NCBI GenBank assembly: GCA_023213315.1
Contig: JAKCPI010009427.1
Coordinates: forward strand, 352,096-416,095
Reading direction: 5' to 3'
Source of the DNA: Euborellia annulipes
Taxonomy: Eukaryota; Arthropoda; Insecta; Dermaptera; Anisolabididae
Length of the DNA: 64,000 bases
The notes under the pieces were generated by a model that had not been told where the DNA came from, searched no databases, and saw only the letters and a list, made by a program, of their open reading frames with translations. The position numbers and the translations under genes were made by a program. Of this stretch, positions 54,944 through 64,000 are shown piece by piece. Each line of letters starts with the position of its first letter. The first letter of the stretch is position 1.

Positions 54944-55236
54944 TAGTACTCTTTGGTCAATTTTGTTCAAAAGCGTCGTGTCACGTCACATGGGGTTGCC
55001 TAACTTAAATATAAAATTTCAACATCCTGGCTCTTTTCGTTCATGAGATATTTTGTTCACAGACAGACAGACACACAGACAGACAGACCATGTCGCGAAA
55101 ACCACTTTTTTTGGATTCAGGGGAACTCAAAACGTGTATATCCATCAAAATCTCTACATCGAATTTTTGACATGAATCCAATACTTTCTCTCTCTATATA
55201 TTAACATATACTATATAGAGGTAAGAGAAAGTAAAA

Positions 55237-56061
55237 ATAACCTCCATAGTCATAGGCCATATGTTATCTTTCAAGTAATCACTTTTCATCATTACTTTTG
55301 TTAATATTTCAAGGCAATTTTAAATATTCACCTTCAAATGCTGTAAATTTTCATTCTTTGGGGCTCCATCTAGGAAAATGCTTACGTCAATAGGCCACAC
55401 AATTTAGAGCAGATGCAAGTTGAAATTTCCTAATAACAAGTAATAAAAATTTCTATATATATGAAGTATAACATAAAGGGTCACATTTCCCTGATCTTTT
55501 TTTTTTTTTACACAAAAAATGCCAAATAATTGCTTATTTATTTATTATATTCGTACTTTTATATAATCTTCATACTTATTTCTGGCCAGCATTCAAGTTC
55601 CATAATAAATGCAAAATCTTCATTAATTCCAATAAGATGCTTAACATTTATATTTATCTCAACAACCATTAATTATATTATTTTTAAATATTAATAACTT
55701 TAAATTTTCAACTTATATTTCTTAATTTTTTTCATTTTCCTCATATTACATTATCAGACATCTTAATACAAATACTGTATATAAAATTTCACTAAGTTTT
55801 CATGATCTATAATATTTTATAAGTTTATAAGTTTTTTTTTCTCAGATTTATTGGGAGTTTCATAGTTGACTCTCGTGAAAAAACACATGCGAGTATAATT
55901 ATTAGAAATAATAATAATTATATATATTTATAAAAATATTTCATATATAGGGTAGGAGAAAGTAAAAATTCATTCTATATCAATAAATCTTCTGGTAAAA
56001 ATAGAAGCTCCTGGAAAGTAGGCAACCACATTTACAACCCTCACTAATTGAATTGAAGCTT
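55237..56061. other. AT-rich interval with repeat pieces
   Basis: 55243-55306 repeats 52213-52280. A family A head-end fragment (TATATAGGGTAGGAGAAAGT) lies at 55942-55966. No gene. Confidence 0.45.
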
Positions 56062-56706
56062 TAAAAATCTGGTGTTACTGATCGCACAGCACAAAACTTT
56101 CTCTTACCTTCGTTAATTGAAAGTTGTGTTTTGTGGTTTCTCACCAGATTTGTTGTGTCGAGATATATTTAGTTTCCGCCAATATATTAGAATTCAAGAT
56201 AATTATAAAATTTATAAACATGGGAAAAAATTTATATAGGCCTATATTTTGTTACCATGGCAACCATTTCTCCTATCTTTCCTATGAAGTACAAGAGTAA
56301 AGTGTGCTTCACAAGATTTCAAGGGCAAAATGAGAATATACATTTTAAAGAGCATCTAAAAAATAATTGATTTGTGAATTTTAAATCAATTTTGGTGGAG
56401 CGAATTTTGAGATAATCGAAAAAATCTGAAAAAGTACATCAGTAAAGTACTAGTACTCTTTGGCTGATTTTGTTCAAAAGCTTCGTATCACGTCCCAGGG
56501 GGGTACTTAACTTAAATATAAATTCTCAACAACCAACATTAGCTCTTTCCGTTCTTGAGATATTTTCACAAAAATACAGAGGGACAGATGTTGCGAAAAG
56601 TACTTATTTGGTTTACATGTATATCCATCAAAATCTCGACATTGAATTTTGGACATAAATCCAATATTTTCTCTCTATATATACATAGATAAGAGAAAGT
56701 AAAAAA
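56062..56706 (-). repeat. Family A, complete
   Basis: H2 (56064-56152), intact body with ACCATGGCAACCATTTC, and head ending GATAAGAGAAAGT (56688). The frame 56470-56658 is a repeat by-product. Confidence 0.9.
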
Positions 56707-57132
56707 GTCAAAATTTATTATTATAAATTACATTACCCCAGAAGCTCACACATAGGGATCGCGACCACGAATAACCCAAACTCTGCCCTGCATTTATTCT
56801 ATTCTATTTCTCCTAGTCTTCTGCGATCAGTATATTTGCTCCATTAATGTCGGAAATGTTATTGTGTAATTATTATTTATTATGAGGACCATAAAATAAG
56901 GAAATAGCTAAATCTGGGAAAAAAGATGATTCACTATTCTAAATATCAATATAATAATTAACAATATTTTTGATTGTTATATTAGTTAACTATTCATTGA
57001 ATTTTTTTATCCTTTTATTATGAAATAGAACCAACTCATGTCTCATATAATAAGAATACAATGTTTATTCGGGACAAGCGTTTTAAAAATTTAAGTGTTG
57101 GAGTATATAGCGTAACTTAAATTAAAAAAAAA

Positions 57133-57207
57133 ATCTTGAATTTTTGACATGATCGCAATACTTTCTCTCTATATATATTTCATATATAGGGTAAGAGAAA
57201 GTAAAAA
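57133..57207 (-). repeat. Family A, head only
   Basis: TTGAATTTTTGACATGATCG through ACTTTCTCTCTATATAT to GGTAAGAGAAAGTAAAAAAT. It starts abruptly from single-copy DNA. Confidence 0.8.
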
Positions 57208-57794
57208 ATGAAATAATTGTTTGATCATATTATTTTTCGAAAACAATGCTTCATTTTTCAAATCCAAGCTGCCAAGATAATTTTAGAGTGAATTTTAACA
57301 ATTGATAATATTATAATAAATTATTTATAAAATTTTGTATGTGTTAGTTGATTTCTTTGACTGCTTTGATTCTAATTTCATATAATATGCTACAGTCACA
57401 CGATTAAAGCTTATGTTCCTAGCTTTGATCTGAACGTTTTATTGGTACAAAAATAATATAATGGAGAATGGAAAGTTGTATTCTAAGGTTACAAATGAGA
57501 TGCTGTAATACACAGAAAAGGAAACAAAGAGATCATTTATTTGCTTTTGTAATTTTTAATTTAATCGTAGTGATAATCTATCTTCAGTCCTTTCTTTAGG
57601 GTGGCCATAAGTACAGTACATAGAGAAAATTTTCATTTAGATAATGAATTATTGAAAAATAAATTTTTAACTACTTCAAATCGAAAATAATATTAATAAT
57701 CTCTAAGAATTATATATATCACATATTGGTCTATGAAATTATTAAGAAAAACATATAGTAACCGAATATATATTAATTCAAAGGTAGGCCTATG
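57208..57794. other. Low-copy AT-rich interval
   Basis: No gene or recognised repeat. Confidence 0.4.
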
Positions 57795-57895
57795 TACCCC
57801 CGGGAGTCGAAGTACTGTAGTCCAGCAGTAGTATGCTGAGTACAAATCGGTAAATCCGTGGTGCGGCTCCCGGCGAAGCCTCCCTTTCTCTTTTC
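57795..57895 (+). repeat. tRNA-like module, second copy of the 49968 type
   Basis: GTAGTCCAGCAGTAGTATG (A-box-like) and CTGAGTACAAATCGG match the minus-strand sequence at 49968-50094; the B box (GTGCGGCTCC) is degraded. Flanks CCCCCGGGAG/CTCCCGGCG and AAAGGTAGGC/GCCTCCCTTT are inverted, as in the other modules. Confidence 0.55.
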
Positions 57896-58385
57896 CATCT
57901 ATTTGAATTAATAAATATTCGGTTATATGTTTTCATTATTAATCTCTTTGCCCCCACACACACATTCATATCATCTTCACACAGTTAACATTATATATAA
58001 ATAGTAGATATACTTTTCTTTTGCATTTCTATCTACTGGACCTTGGACACTTATTGAGAAATTCCTTTGAATAAATCTTAATAAAATTGCATATTCTATC
58101 TTCAGAGATAAATATTTTGATCATATTTGAGTACATTTCTTTAAAGGAAATATAATTTTACTTGTTTTATTTTATCGCTTTATCCGAGTTCCCAAATGAA
58201 ATGAATTTCTTCATTAAAAATCAGAAATGTTATTTCTTTGACGAACTTATTTTTATTTTTTAAGAATACCAAAACTTAATCTTTGTTCTTGGCTGAAATA
58301 AGCTTTTTCAGCATCCCCTGAACCTAATTTGAAATTTAGTGCTAATAATAAAATTATTTCAATTTTTTTTTCATTTGTGTTTCAG
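57896..58385. other. Low-copy AT-rich interval
   Basis: No gene seen. A T-rich tract ending TTTGTGTTTCAG (58374-58385) could be a splice acceptor. Confidence 0.35.
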
Positions 58386-58700
58386 ATATCGGCAAATCCC
58401 CTTTAAGAATTAACATCAGAAATTCATACAGAACAGCCATCAATAGACATCACTATTGATAATGATGCAAGACATGTTTGAAGAATCGTGGAAACCCCTT
58501 CATCCCGATCATCATCATCTCATCAAGGTCGACTTTTTCATCACCCAGTCTTCATTGCTGAGTCTACTACTGTAGCAGAGTCTAGCAGCTACTTTAAAGT
58601 CTGTATGAACATTTACGTGAGCGTAGAGTGAGATAGATTTAGGATTTTCAAAATTTATTTTAATTTCCTCAATTCGGCCTAAATAAATATATTAAGTTAT
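58386..58700 (+). other. Possible exon or transcribed stretch
   Basis: Follows a good acceptor. The sequence is GC-richer and non-repetitive, with CATCATCATC tracts, stops in every frame and AATAAATATATT at 58682 resembling a polyadenylation signal. It could be a terminal untranslated exon. Confidence 0.3.
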
Positions 58701-59517
58701 TTTGAGATAGGTGCATGGATAGGATGTTATTAATACATAAAATTCTTCCCATTTCAGAGCCCCTTTCTTTTAGGTTTGCTGTTTCCCAAGGCAATGGATG
58801 GGTGAATGATCAATGTAAAAAAGGTTGTAAGTTGTTGTCTATTGGTAATAAGTGGATTATGCACAGTACTCACTGCCGTCCATTGTCCATCGAATGGATC
58901 ATCATCATCATATGAGACAATTAAAGTGTGCATGTATTGTTATTTTAGCTATTATTAGATATTATTAGGTATTAAGTTTTGCGTGTTGGGGTATATTATA
59001 AGTGAATCTCTTTTCTATGTTTCCTAACTGCATGTTATTTTTTAAGAATACGCGCAATTCTTATTAGATTATCTAGCTAGCAATTGATAGAGTCTATATA
59101 TGGGCGCTTAATAATTAGAAAATCTCTACGCTCACGCATTTTTATACTGTATTTATATGGGGGTCTAGGTCTTTTGTGTCGGAATCCTCTGATGTTCTCT
59201 TGAATTGGCGTTCAATTTTGAATTGATTCCTCAATACTGGCATAGGGTGTTGTTGTTAGTCCCATTTAGGTTTAGGTAGGGCTTCCAGGAGAGGATCAAT
59301 TCATCTTTGACCGTTGTTCAAGGGAAATAGGAGAATTCCTCTATCGTATGTTTTCCTCTTTCGCGCATTTGAGAGAAAGAGTGTTTTCTCTTTCTCCGAG
59401 GCCCTGTCGGTCAGTGCTGAGTTCTGGGCCTTGGTTGTTTCAGGACAGAGTGAGTTAATGTTCAAGATGTTAGGAGTTCGTATAGGATGTTGTTAGCTTA
59501 GGGTTCTTTTTTTTCAG
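58701..59517. other. Low-copy interval
   Basis: Mildly GC-richer than average and free of the window's repeats. Frames at 58715-58915 and 59314-59496 show no recognisable motif. TTCTTTTTTTTCAG ends at 59517. Confidence 0.35.
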
Positions 59518-59966
59518 CATGCATCTTGAACAACGTCATTCTGTTTCTGAGATGAGCAATCAAGGGGGTTCTTCAGTATTGTATTGGCTTGGCTTCCTTC
59601 CTAACTCGTGAATGAATATCAGATCAATTAACTCTGCTTCTTTTTAGCTAGCTAGAAATGATATTAGGCAGGTGGGCAGAGATTAATTGATCTGTGAATT
59701 GAGTGTGTAGGTGTGAGTGTGTGTGTTTATTTCTTTTCCCTTATATTCTTTCCTTGGGCCTGTGGGCGCGTTTCCTCCGTTTCGTTTGCGATTTATGTTG
59801 ATGAAGGCTTACCTGCCTTCCGCGGAGTGCTCGCGTTCGCGACCGTCTCAAGAAAGAAGAGGAACTTCATTTTAGAATTAGATGACCGTCCCGGTCATAG
59901 ATAGTGTGGGATTAGGTTAGTTTTTTTAGGGAAGCCCACGTTGAGCCGAAAGAAGCAGTCTACAGG
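59518..59966 (+). other. Candidate exon, 449 bases
   Basis: Acceptor GGGTTCTTTTTTTTCAG before it and donor CAGGGTAAGTTA after it (GT at 59967). Together with 60051-60126 it would define an 84-base intron, a normal size for arthropods. Frames are open only in part (59713-59904), so it is probably leader sequence. Confidence 0.4.
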
Positions 59967-60050
59967 GTAAGTTAAAGAAATTTTCTTTTTCACAAAATAT
60001 TACGTAGCATCAATGATATAAACTAATTGTTTATTTCTTTTTTGTTTTAG

Positions 60051-60126
60051 ATGGTTAGGGTGGGAGTGGGGGCTGAGATCGTCGAGTTTCTTCACACCGT
60101 ACCCAGCTGCAACGTACAAAACTTTC
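60051..60126 (+). CDS. Candidate coding exon, unknown protein
   Basis: Bounded by TTTCTTTTTTGTTTTAG and a near-perfect donor GTAAGTAT. The 76 bases start with ATG and stay open: MVRVGVGAEIVEFLHTVP, then SCNVQNF, ending after codon position 1. If joined to the acceptor at 61639 the frame continues HHYSQSMYLQLDQ before an A(19) run. No family recognised. Splice signals are the main support; translation is uncertain. Confidence 0.4.
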
Positions 60127-61638
60127 GTAAGTATCTGTCCATTCTAAATTACTTTATTAAAAAAAATTCATTCGTATATTTTTTATTCTAAACCATATAT
60201 AAATAATAACTAATAATATTCAAAAGAAATTGGACCAAGAGGTTCATTAAAAATCGAAAAGTTTTTAACAAAACTTTATTTGACTCCCATTTGGTCCAAA
60301 TCTTTTTGAATATTCTGAAAAAGCTTCATTTAATTTAAAACAGCTAATAATAATAAAAATAAATAAACCTAGTTACATACTGCAAATAATATGAGATGTA
60401 ACAGTTATGAACCCCCCCCCCCCCTCCACTCCAAGGATTTATGTTATGGAAAGTCCTGTTTAAGAATAATGCGAAGGTTTTGTCACTTGTTTACATTTTT
60501 TTTTTTTGAGAATTCATAATGGAAGAGCTACATTCAATATCTTTCACGCTTTTCGTCATTCTTTGAAAGTAACTTTGACCGACCTCAATTTCTTTTTTCT
60601 TTTACTTTTTACTTTTTTTTTTTAATTCATTCATATTTCATTTCCATTTTTAGTGTGTCTGTCTGCTCCTTTAAGCTTTTCATTATTTTAAAATACCTAG
60701 CGAGGAATTTAATTTATTTAATAAAAAATTATTTTTTATTTCTTAACTTTATTTTATTCAATATATATAAAAAAAAATCTTATTTTTTGTTTTGGCTAGA
60801 ACAATTTTTTTCTAAACTAGGAAGTAGGCAACTGAAAAAGCAAAAAAGCTGAATCTTAACACTTTAGATTTGTTATCATTTGAATTTTTATTTACCCTTG
60901 TCATTTTGCACTTTTGATAAATAAGTCATGACTTTAAGTCATTTAAAATTTTAATATCCTATTTTTCTCTTATTTTTTTGTATTTCTGGGTGCGGGTGGT
61001 GGGGGGGGGAGGGGAACTTGGACCCCCATTTACATTCATGAAAAATGTATGTATTTTTTACACTTCTTTTCTGATCTGATTATTAGATGTCATAAACAAT
61101 TCAAGATATGGGAAAATTTCTTAACTGATTCACTCTCATTAAACAGTAGGTACTGTATTTTTTTTTTTTTTACAATTCAATATTTTTTCTCGTCTTCTTT
61201 TCGAGCAATTAATTGAAAAGCCTTTGGTGGTATAGTCATTTCAGTTGCCTATTTTCCTGGGACCAAAAACAGATTTTGATAGCCATTGTAAATAGAACAA
61301 AATTTTATTTGGTATAGATCTAATTTATTAAAATATTCTCTATTTTATTTTTATATTTTACAATAATTTAACAATCATATCTGGTCAAATAACAACAATG
61401 GGCTATCCGAGCCAAGTCTGTCATTTCTCTTATGCTCTTTATGTCATCCCCCCCCTGTCAGACTGTATGGCAAGCGGGTTGCCTACTTTTTGGGGTTCCT
61501 TCACATAATAGTCCCAATTGAAATTATCACACAGTCAACATACAATTTCGAAAAGTCAGGCGCGCGCATGCGCAAAATAATTTAAAACAAGGAAATTGTC
61601 CAATATTAATAATAACTGATTATTTTTTTTATTTCTAG
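60127..61638. other. Low-copy interval, possible intron
   Basis: Contains an inverted pair AATATTCAAAAGAAATTGGA (60216) and TTTGGTCCAAATC...GAATATTC (60291-60317), a C run at 60412 and a G run at 61000. Ends in TTTTTTATTTCTAG, a possible acceptor. No gene. Confidence 0.35.
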
Positions 61639-62389
61639 ATCACTACTCCCAGTCGATGTATCTTCAACTTGATCAAAAAAAAAAAAAAAAAAACCAAAAA
61701 TTTCTTTTTGTGAGTAAATTATTTTTATTAATTTTTAATATATTTTATTGTTCTTATGTTTCACTAATTATTTTTCTAACCTTTTTTTTTACATTTTAAA
61801 ATTTTATACTTATGGTTTACATGATGCATGTCGAAATTTTATTTGATTATTCGTATGATTTCCAGGAAATTTCATTTAATTAAAAACGTTCTGATGTGTA
61901 TAATGATGTTGCTGGTATACTCAGGATGCTAAAACAGCGCTTTGTTTTATAATATACAATAATGAGTTAGGATTATAACTAATAAAATCTATTTCTTTTA
62001 TTAAATAGATAATCTGTTCATTTAGCATAATCTAGTCTTCTTTTAAAGTGACTCCTTAAAACCACAGAGTCAAAATTAGAGATACTAATCAAATTAATGT
62101 AGCAATTATGAAACATTAAGTCTATAAAAGATTTATAATTCGCAGCTGAAATGAGAGAGATTCTCAAATTTTTATCTCAGCTTTTTAGGCAGGCCTTTGG
62201 CCTTTTTAATATTTTCTATAATTTTTCCAAAAAATAAATTTCTTATTGTATTTATTTACTGTAATAATTTTTTTTTTTTTTTTGTTGGCGACTAAGTTTA
62301 TTTTTTTTTATTTTCCTATCTTCTGATCAATTGATAATCTCTCAGAATACTAATCTTGTCTAGTCTAGTAATAAATGACTTTAAATGTA
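61639..62389. other. Low-copy interval
   Basis: Starts with a short open stretch and A(19) at 61675-61693, with GTGAGTAA at 61710. The rest is AT-rich without features. Confidence 0.3.
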
Positions 62390-62603
62390 CAGTGAGGGAC
62401 AATATTAAGTCCCACCCATGCGTTTTCTACTTGTGATTATTTCATTGTTTTAAAAAAAAAGAAAATGAAAAATCTCTATTGGAAATTTTCTAGGTTTGAA
62501 GCATGAAAGTTTTCATTAAAAAATATATAATATTTTTTTTAAAAATAATGAAATAATCACAAGTAGAAAACGCATGGGTGGGACTTAATATTGTCCCTCA
62601 CTG
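62390..62603. mobile_element. Mariner-type palindromic MITE, copy 3
   Basis: CAGTGAGGGACAATATTAAG and CTTAATATTGTCCCTCACTG are perfect inverted ends flanked by TA (62388-62389, 62604-62605). The best-preserved copy, nearly palindromic over its 214 bp. Confidence 0.9.
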
Positions 62604-62638
62604 TACATTTTTGAGCTTTTGATAAATACTTTAATTAA

Positions 62639-62760
62639 GCTGAAGAGAAGTTGAAGCAAATAAAGAGAGCCTTTGGATGCCAAATACCGAAAAGGAGACG
62701 TTTCGGACAAAATTTTATTCGTCCATCCTCAGTTCTTGTAGGCTTATAAACTAATTAGGC
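62639..62760. repeat. Solo arm of a TTAA foldback
   Basis: TTAAGCTGAAGAGAAGTTG begins the arm. On the minus strand CTGAGGA (62726-62732), GGAC/GTCC and GAAACGTC follow (to 62700). No inverted partner seen. Confidence 0.6.
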
Positions 62761-63245
62761 ACAAAGTTGTCATTGTTGTTGTATTTTTATATAAAAACAG
62801 GCGAGTGTTTAATGCTCCGTGAGAGTCTATAAGATAATCACTTTAATTAGGCCTATATTTATTTATATTTATTGTGAGATTTTCCCCTCTCCTTACGGAG
62901 TTTAGGGTTGTTTACATATATTTATAATTCAGTTATACATAATAGATGGTAGGTACAAAAGAAAATGTCTCATTCTTTTCCACGTTTATATTTCTTCCCG
63001 TCTTCTATTTCGCTTCCTGGTCATCTCTCATTCCCGGAATCTCTTGAACAATATTTGGATTAAATATCTCTCTGGCCCCCTTTGTTATTTTTCTTCCCTA
63101 TACTTTAATTAAATATACTAATACTAATTCATTTTTAATAAATGAATCTTTGAATGTTATTTCATCAATTTAATTTTATTCATTTACATTATAAAATTCG
63201 AAGAAGGTATATAGCTGAATGTTGATATTTAAATTTGGTAGAAAA
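62761..63245. other. Unannotated AT-rich interval
   Basis: No gene or recognised repeat. Confidence 0.4.
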
Positions 63246-63496
63246 AAATGGGGGCCCACATCTTGTGGGTACGTGGATGGCGACCACGAGCTGCCCGGAG
63301 CTGGGACAGACAGTCCTTCAGTTATTTGTATGTCTGTCTCTTCCTTCCCCTTTTCAACAGGCGTCAGACCGTATGACGGGCCGGCCTGTCCTATTTCTTC
63401 CGGTCGCGAAAACGCTTGATAGGGTTGGAGGGAAATAGTGAGGTCCCGCCGACCCCGCATCGCGGGAAAAAGGCGAGGACAGAAGAAGAAGAAGAG
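63246..63496 (+). mobile_element. GC-rich LINE/SINE 3' end with GAA tail, copy 2
   Basis: AATGGGGGCCCACATCTTGT to AGGCGAGGACAGAAGAAGAA, matching 23516-23755, with a longer GAA tail. Three frames are open over about 60 codons, without a recognised domain, because the GC-rich sequence has few stops. Confidence 0.65.
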
Positions 63497-63859
63497 AAAA
63501 AAATGAGCAATGCAGCTAGTTATTATTTCAATTTATTATCAAAACCAGGACTCACGTTTCGGCTACTTTGGGACCATCTTCAGCGAGGTTAATATCTTAA
63601 AATATATATCCTAGACAAGTTATATTGGGCGTACACAATTGTAAATCGCTCATCCATGTTAATGCCTAAAATTTCATTTTTCTTATACCATGAATACTCT
63701 GAGCGCTTTACAATTGTGTATGTCTAATATAACATGGCGAAGTTATATATTTTCAGACGTTAGTCATCCCCTGAAGATGGCTCCATATGTGACCGAAACG
63801 TCAGCTCTGGTTTTGATAATAAATTGAAATAAAAAATAACTGCATTGCTCATTTTTTCT
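63497..63859. repeat. Foldback with CTGANGA-GAAAC motif
   Basis: AAAATGAGCAATGCAGCTAG is inverted at 63840-63856. The arms of about 150 bases carry GTTTTGATAATAAATTG and CATCTTCAG/CTGAAGATGG with GAAACGT. The two arms differ in the stem-loop but keep GG/CC next to the core. Not TTAA-flanked; it begins in the GAA tail of the preceding element. Confidence 0.8.
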
Positions 63860-63939
63860 ACTACTTTAGATATATTTATAAAATTATTGACAAATCAATG
63901 GCTGTTTATTTATACAATTTGGATGAGTCGGAACAGTCA

Positions 63940-64000
63940 AACAATAAAGAAATCTCCGATTTTCACAAACCAACGTTTCGAGGTAATTTTATTGTCCCAT
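63940..64000. repeat. Start of a further foldback at the window edge
   Basis: CAACGTTTCGAGGTAATTTT near the end has the GTTTCG core of the class. The rest lies outside the window. Confidence 0.4.

Larger units (their letters stand above)
53955..55236 (-). repeat. Family A, complete, with pogo-like insertion
   Basis: H2 (53956-54043), body, the pogo-like element 54329-54943 inserted at the TA of the AGTACTAGTAC box, then the rest of the body and H1 to GGTAAGAGAAAGT (55219). The right edge joins CCTCCATAGTCATAGGCC, a repeat also at 52213. Confidence 0.9.

Overview
The window is AT-rich animal DNA, most likely from an arthropod with a large, transposon-filled genome. This rests on the terminal repeats and target duplications of hAT, Tc1/mariner/pogo and TTAA-type DNA transposons, decayed pogo-type transposase remnants, tRNA-like pol III boxes, GT/AG splice-site pairs with one 84-base intron, and arthropod-style TCAGT initiator motifs. 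I cannot name the species. I found no complete host protein gene, rRNA, CRISPR array or prokaryotic feature. Nearly all short open frames lie inside repeats.

The dominant component is one repeat family, here called family A, with about 30 full, partial or solo-end copies on both strands. Its consensus is roughly 0.7-0.95 kb. The head is a hairpin (H1) starting ACTTTCTCTTACC and closing GAGAGAAAGT around an AT loop, followed by GATTCATGTCAAAAATTCGA. The body includes a CTGTCTGT/GACAGACA tract and a TACTAGTAC box. The tail is a second hairpin (H2) between ATCTGGTGTGAC and GTCACACCAGAT, whose centre carries GGTAAGAGAAAGT, the complement of the head motif. In coordinates below, + means head to tail rightwards.

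Other repeats are nested in or around family A. They comprise foldback palindromes flanked by TTAA and carrying a CTGANGA-stem-GAAAC motif, hAT-like elements with 8-bp target duplications, Tc1/mariner-like MITEs with TA duplications, two copies of a GC-rich LINE/SINE 3' end with a GAA tail, and tRNA-like modules enclosed in inverted repeats. Two elements retain decayed DDE (pogo/jerky-type) transposase C-termini: a PHD-like zinc finger at 29897-30127 and a catalytic-domain end at 54458-54850.

Layout. 1-1.5 kb: tRNA-like remnant and a 1.3-kb block duplicated at 48.4-49.7 kb. 2-11 kb: family A arrays, a mariner MITE and three foldbacks. 11-18 kb: low-copy AT-rich DNA with a candidate exon at 12.3 kb. 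18-33 kb: dense family A, the transposase-bearing nest at 29.3-30.6 kb and a triple nest at 32 kb. 33-39 kb: hAT plus palindrome, then a 2.8-kb interval bounded by inverted family A arms and holding a GC-rich promoter-like island. 39-46 kb: family A and a candidate first coding exon at 44,668. 46.5-49.7 kb: composite hAT. 50-52 kb: tRNA-like foldbacks. 52.3-52.9 kb: 120-bp tandem array. 54-57 kb: family A with a pogo insertion. 58-62 kb: the least repetitive stretch, with exon-like segments (59518-59966, 60051-60126) joined by an 84-base intron. 62.4-64 kb: MITE, LINE/SINE end and foldbacks.

The exon candidates are all on the + strand and could belong to one or more dispersed transcripts, but sequence alone does not link them.
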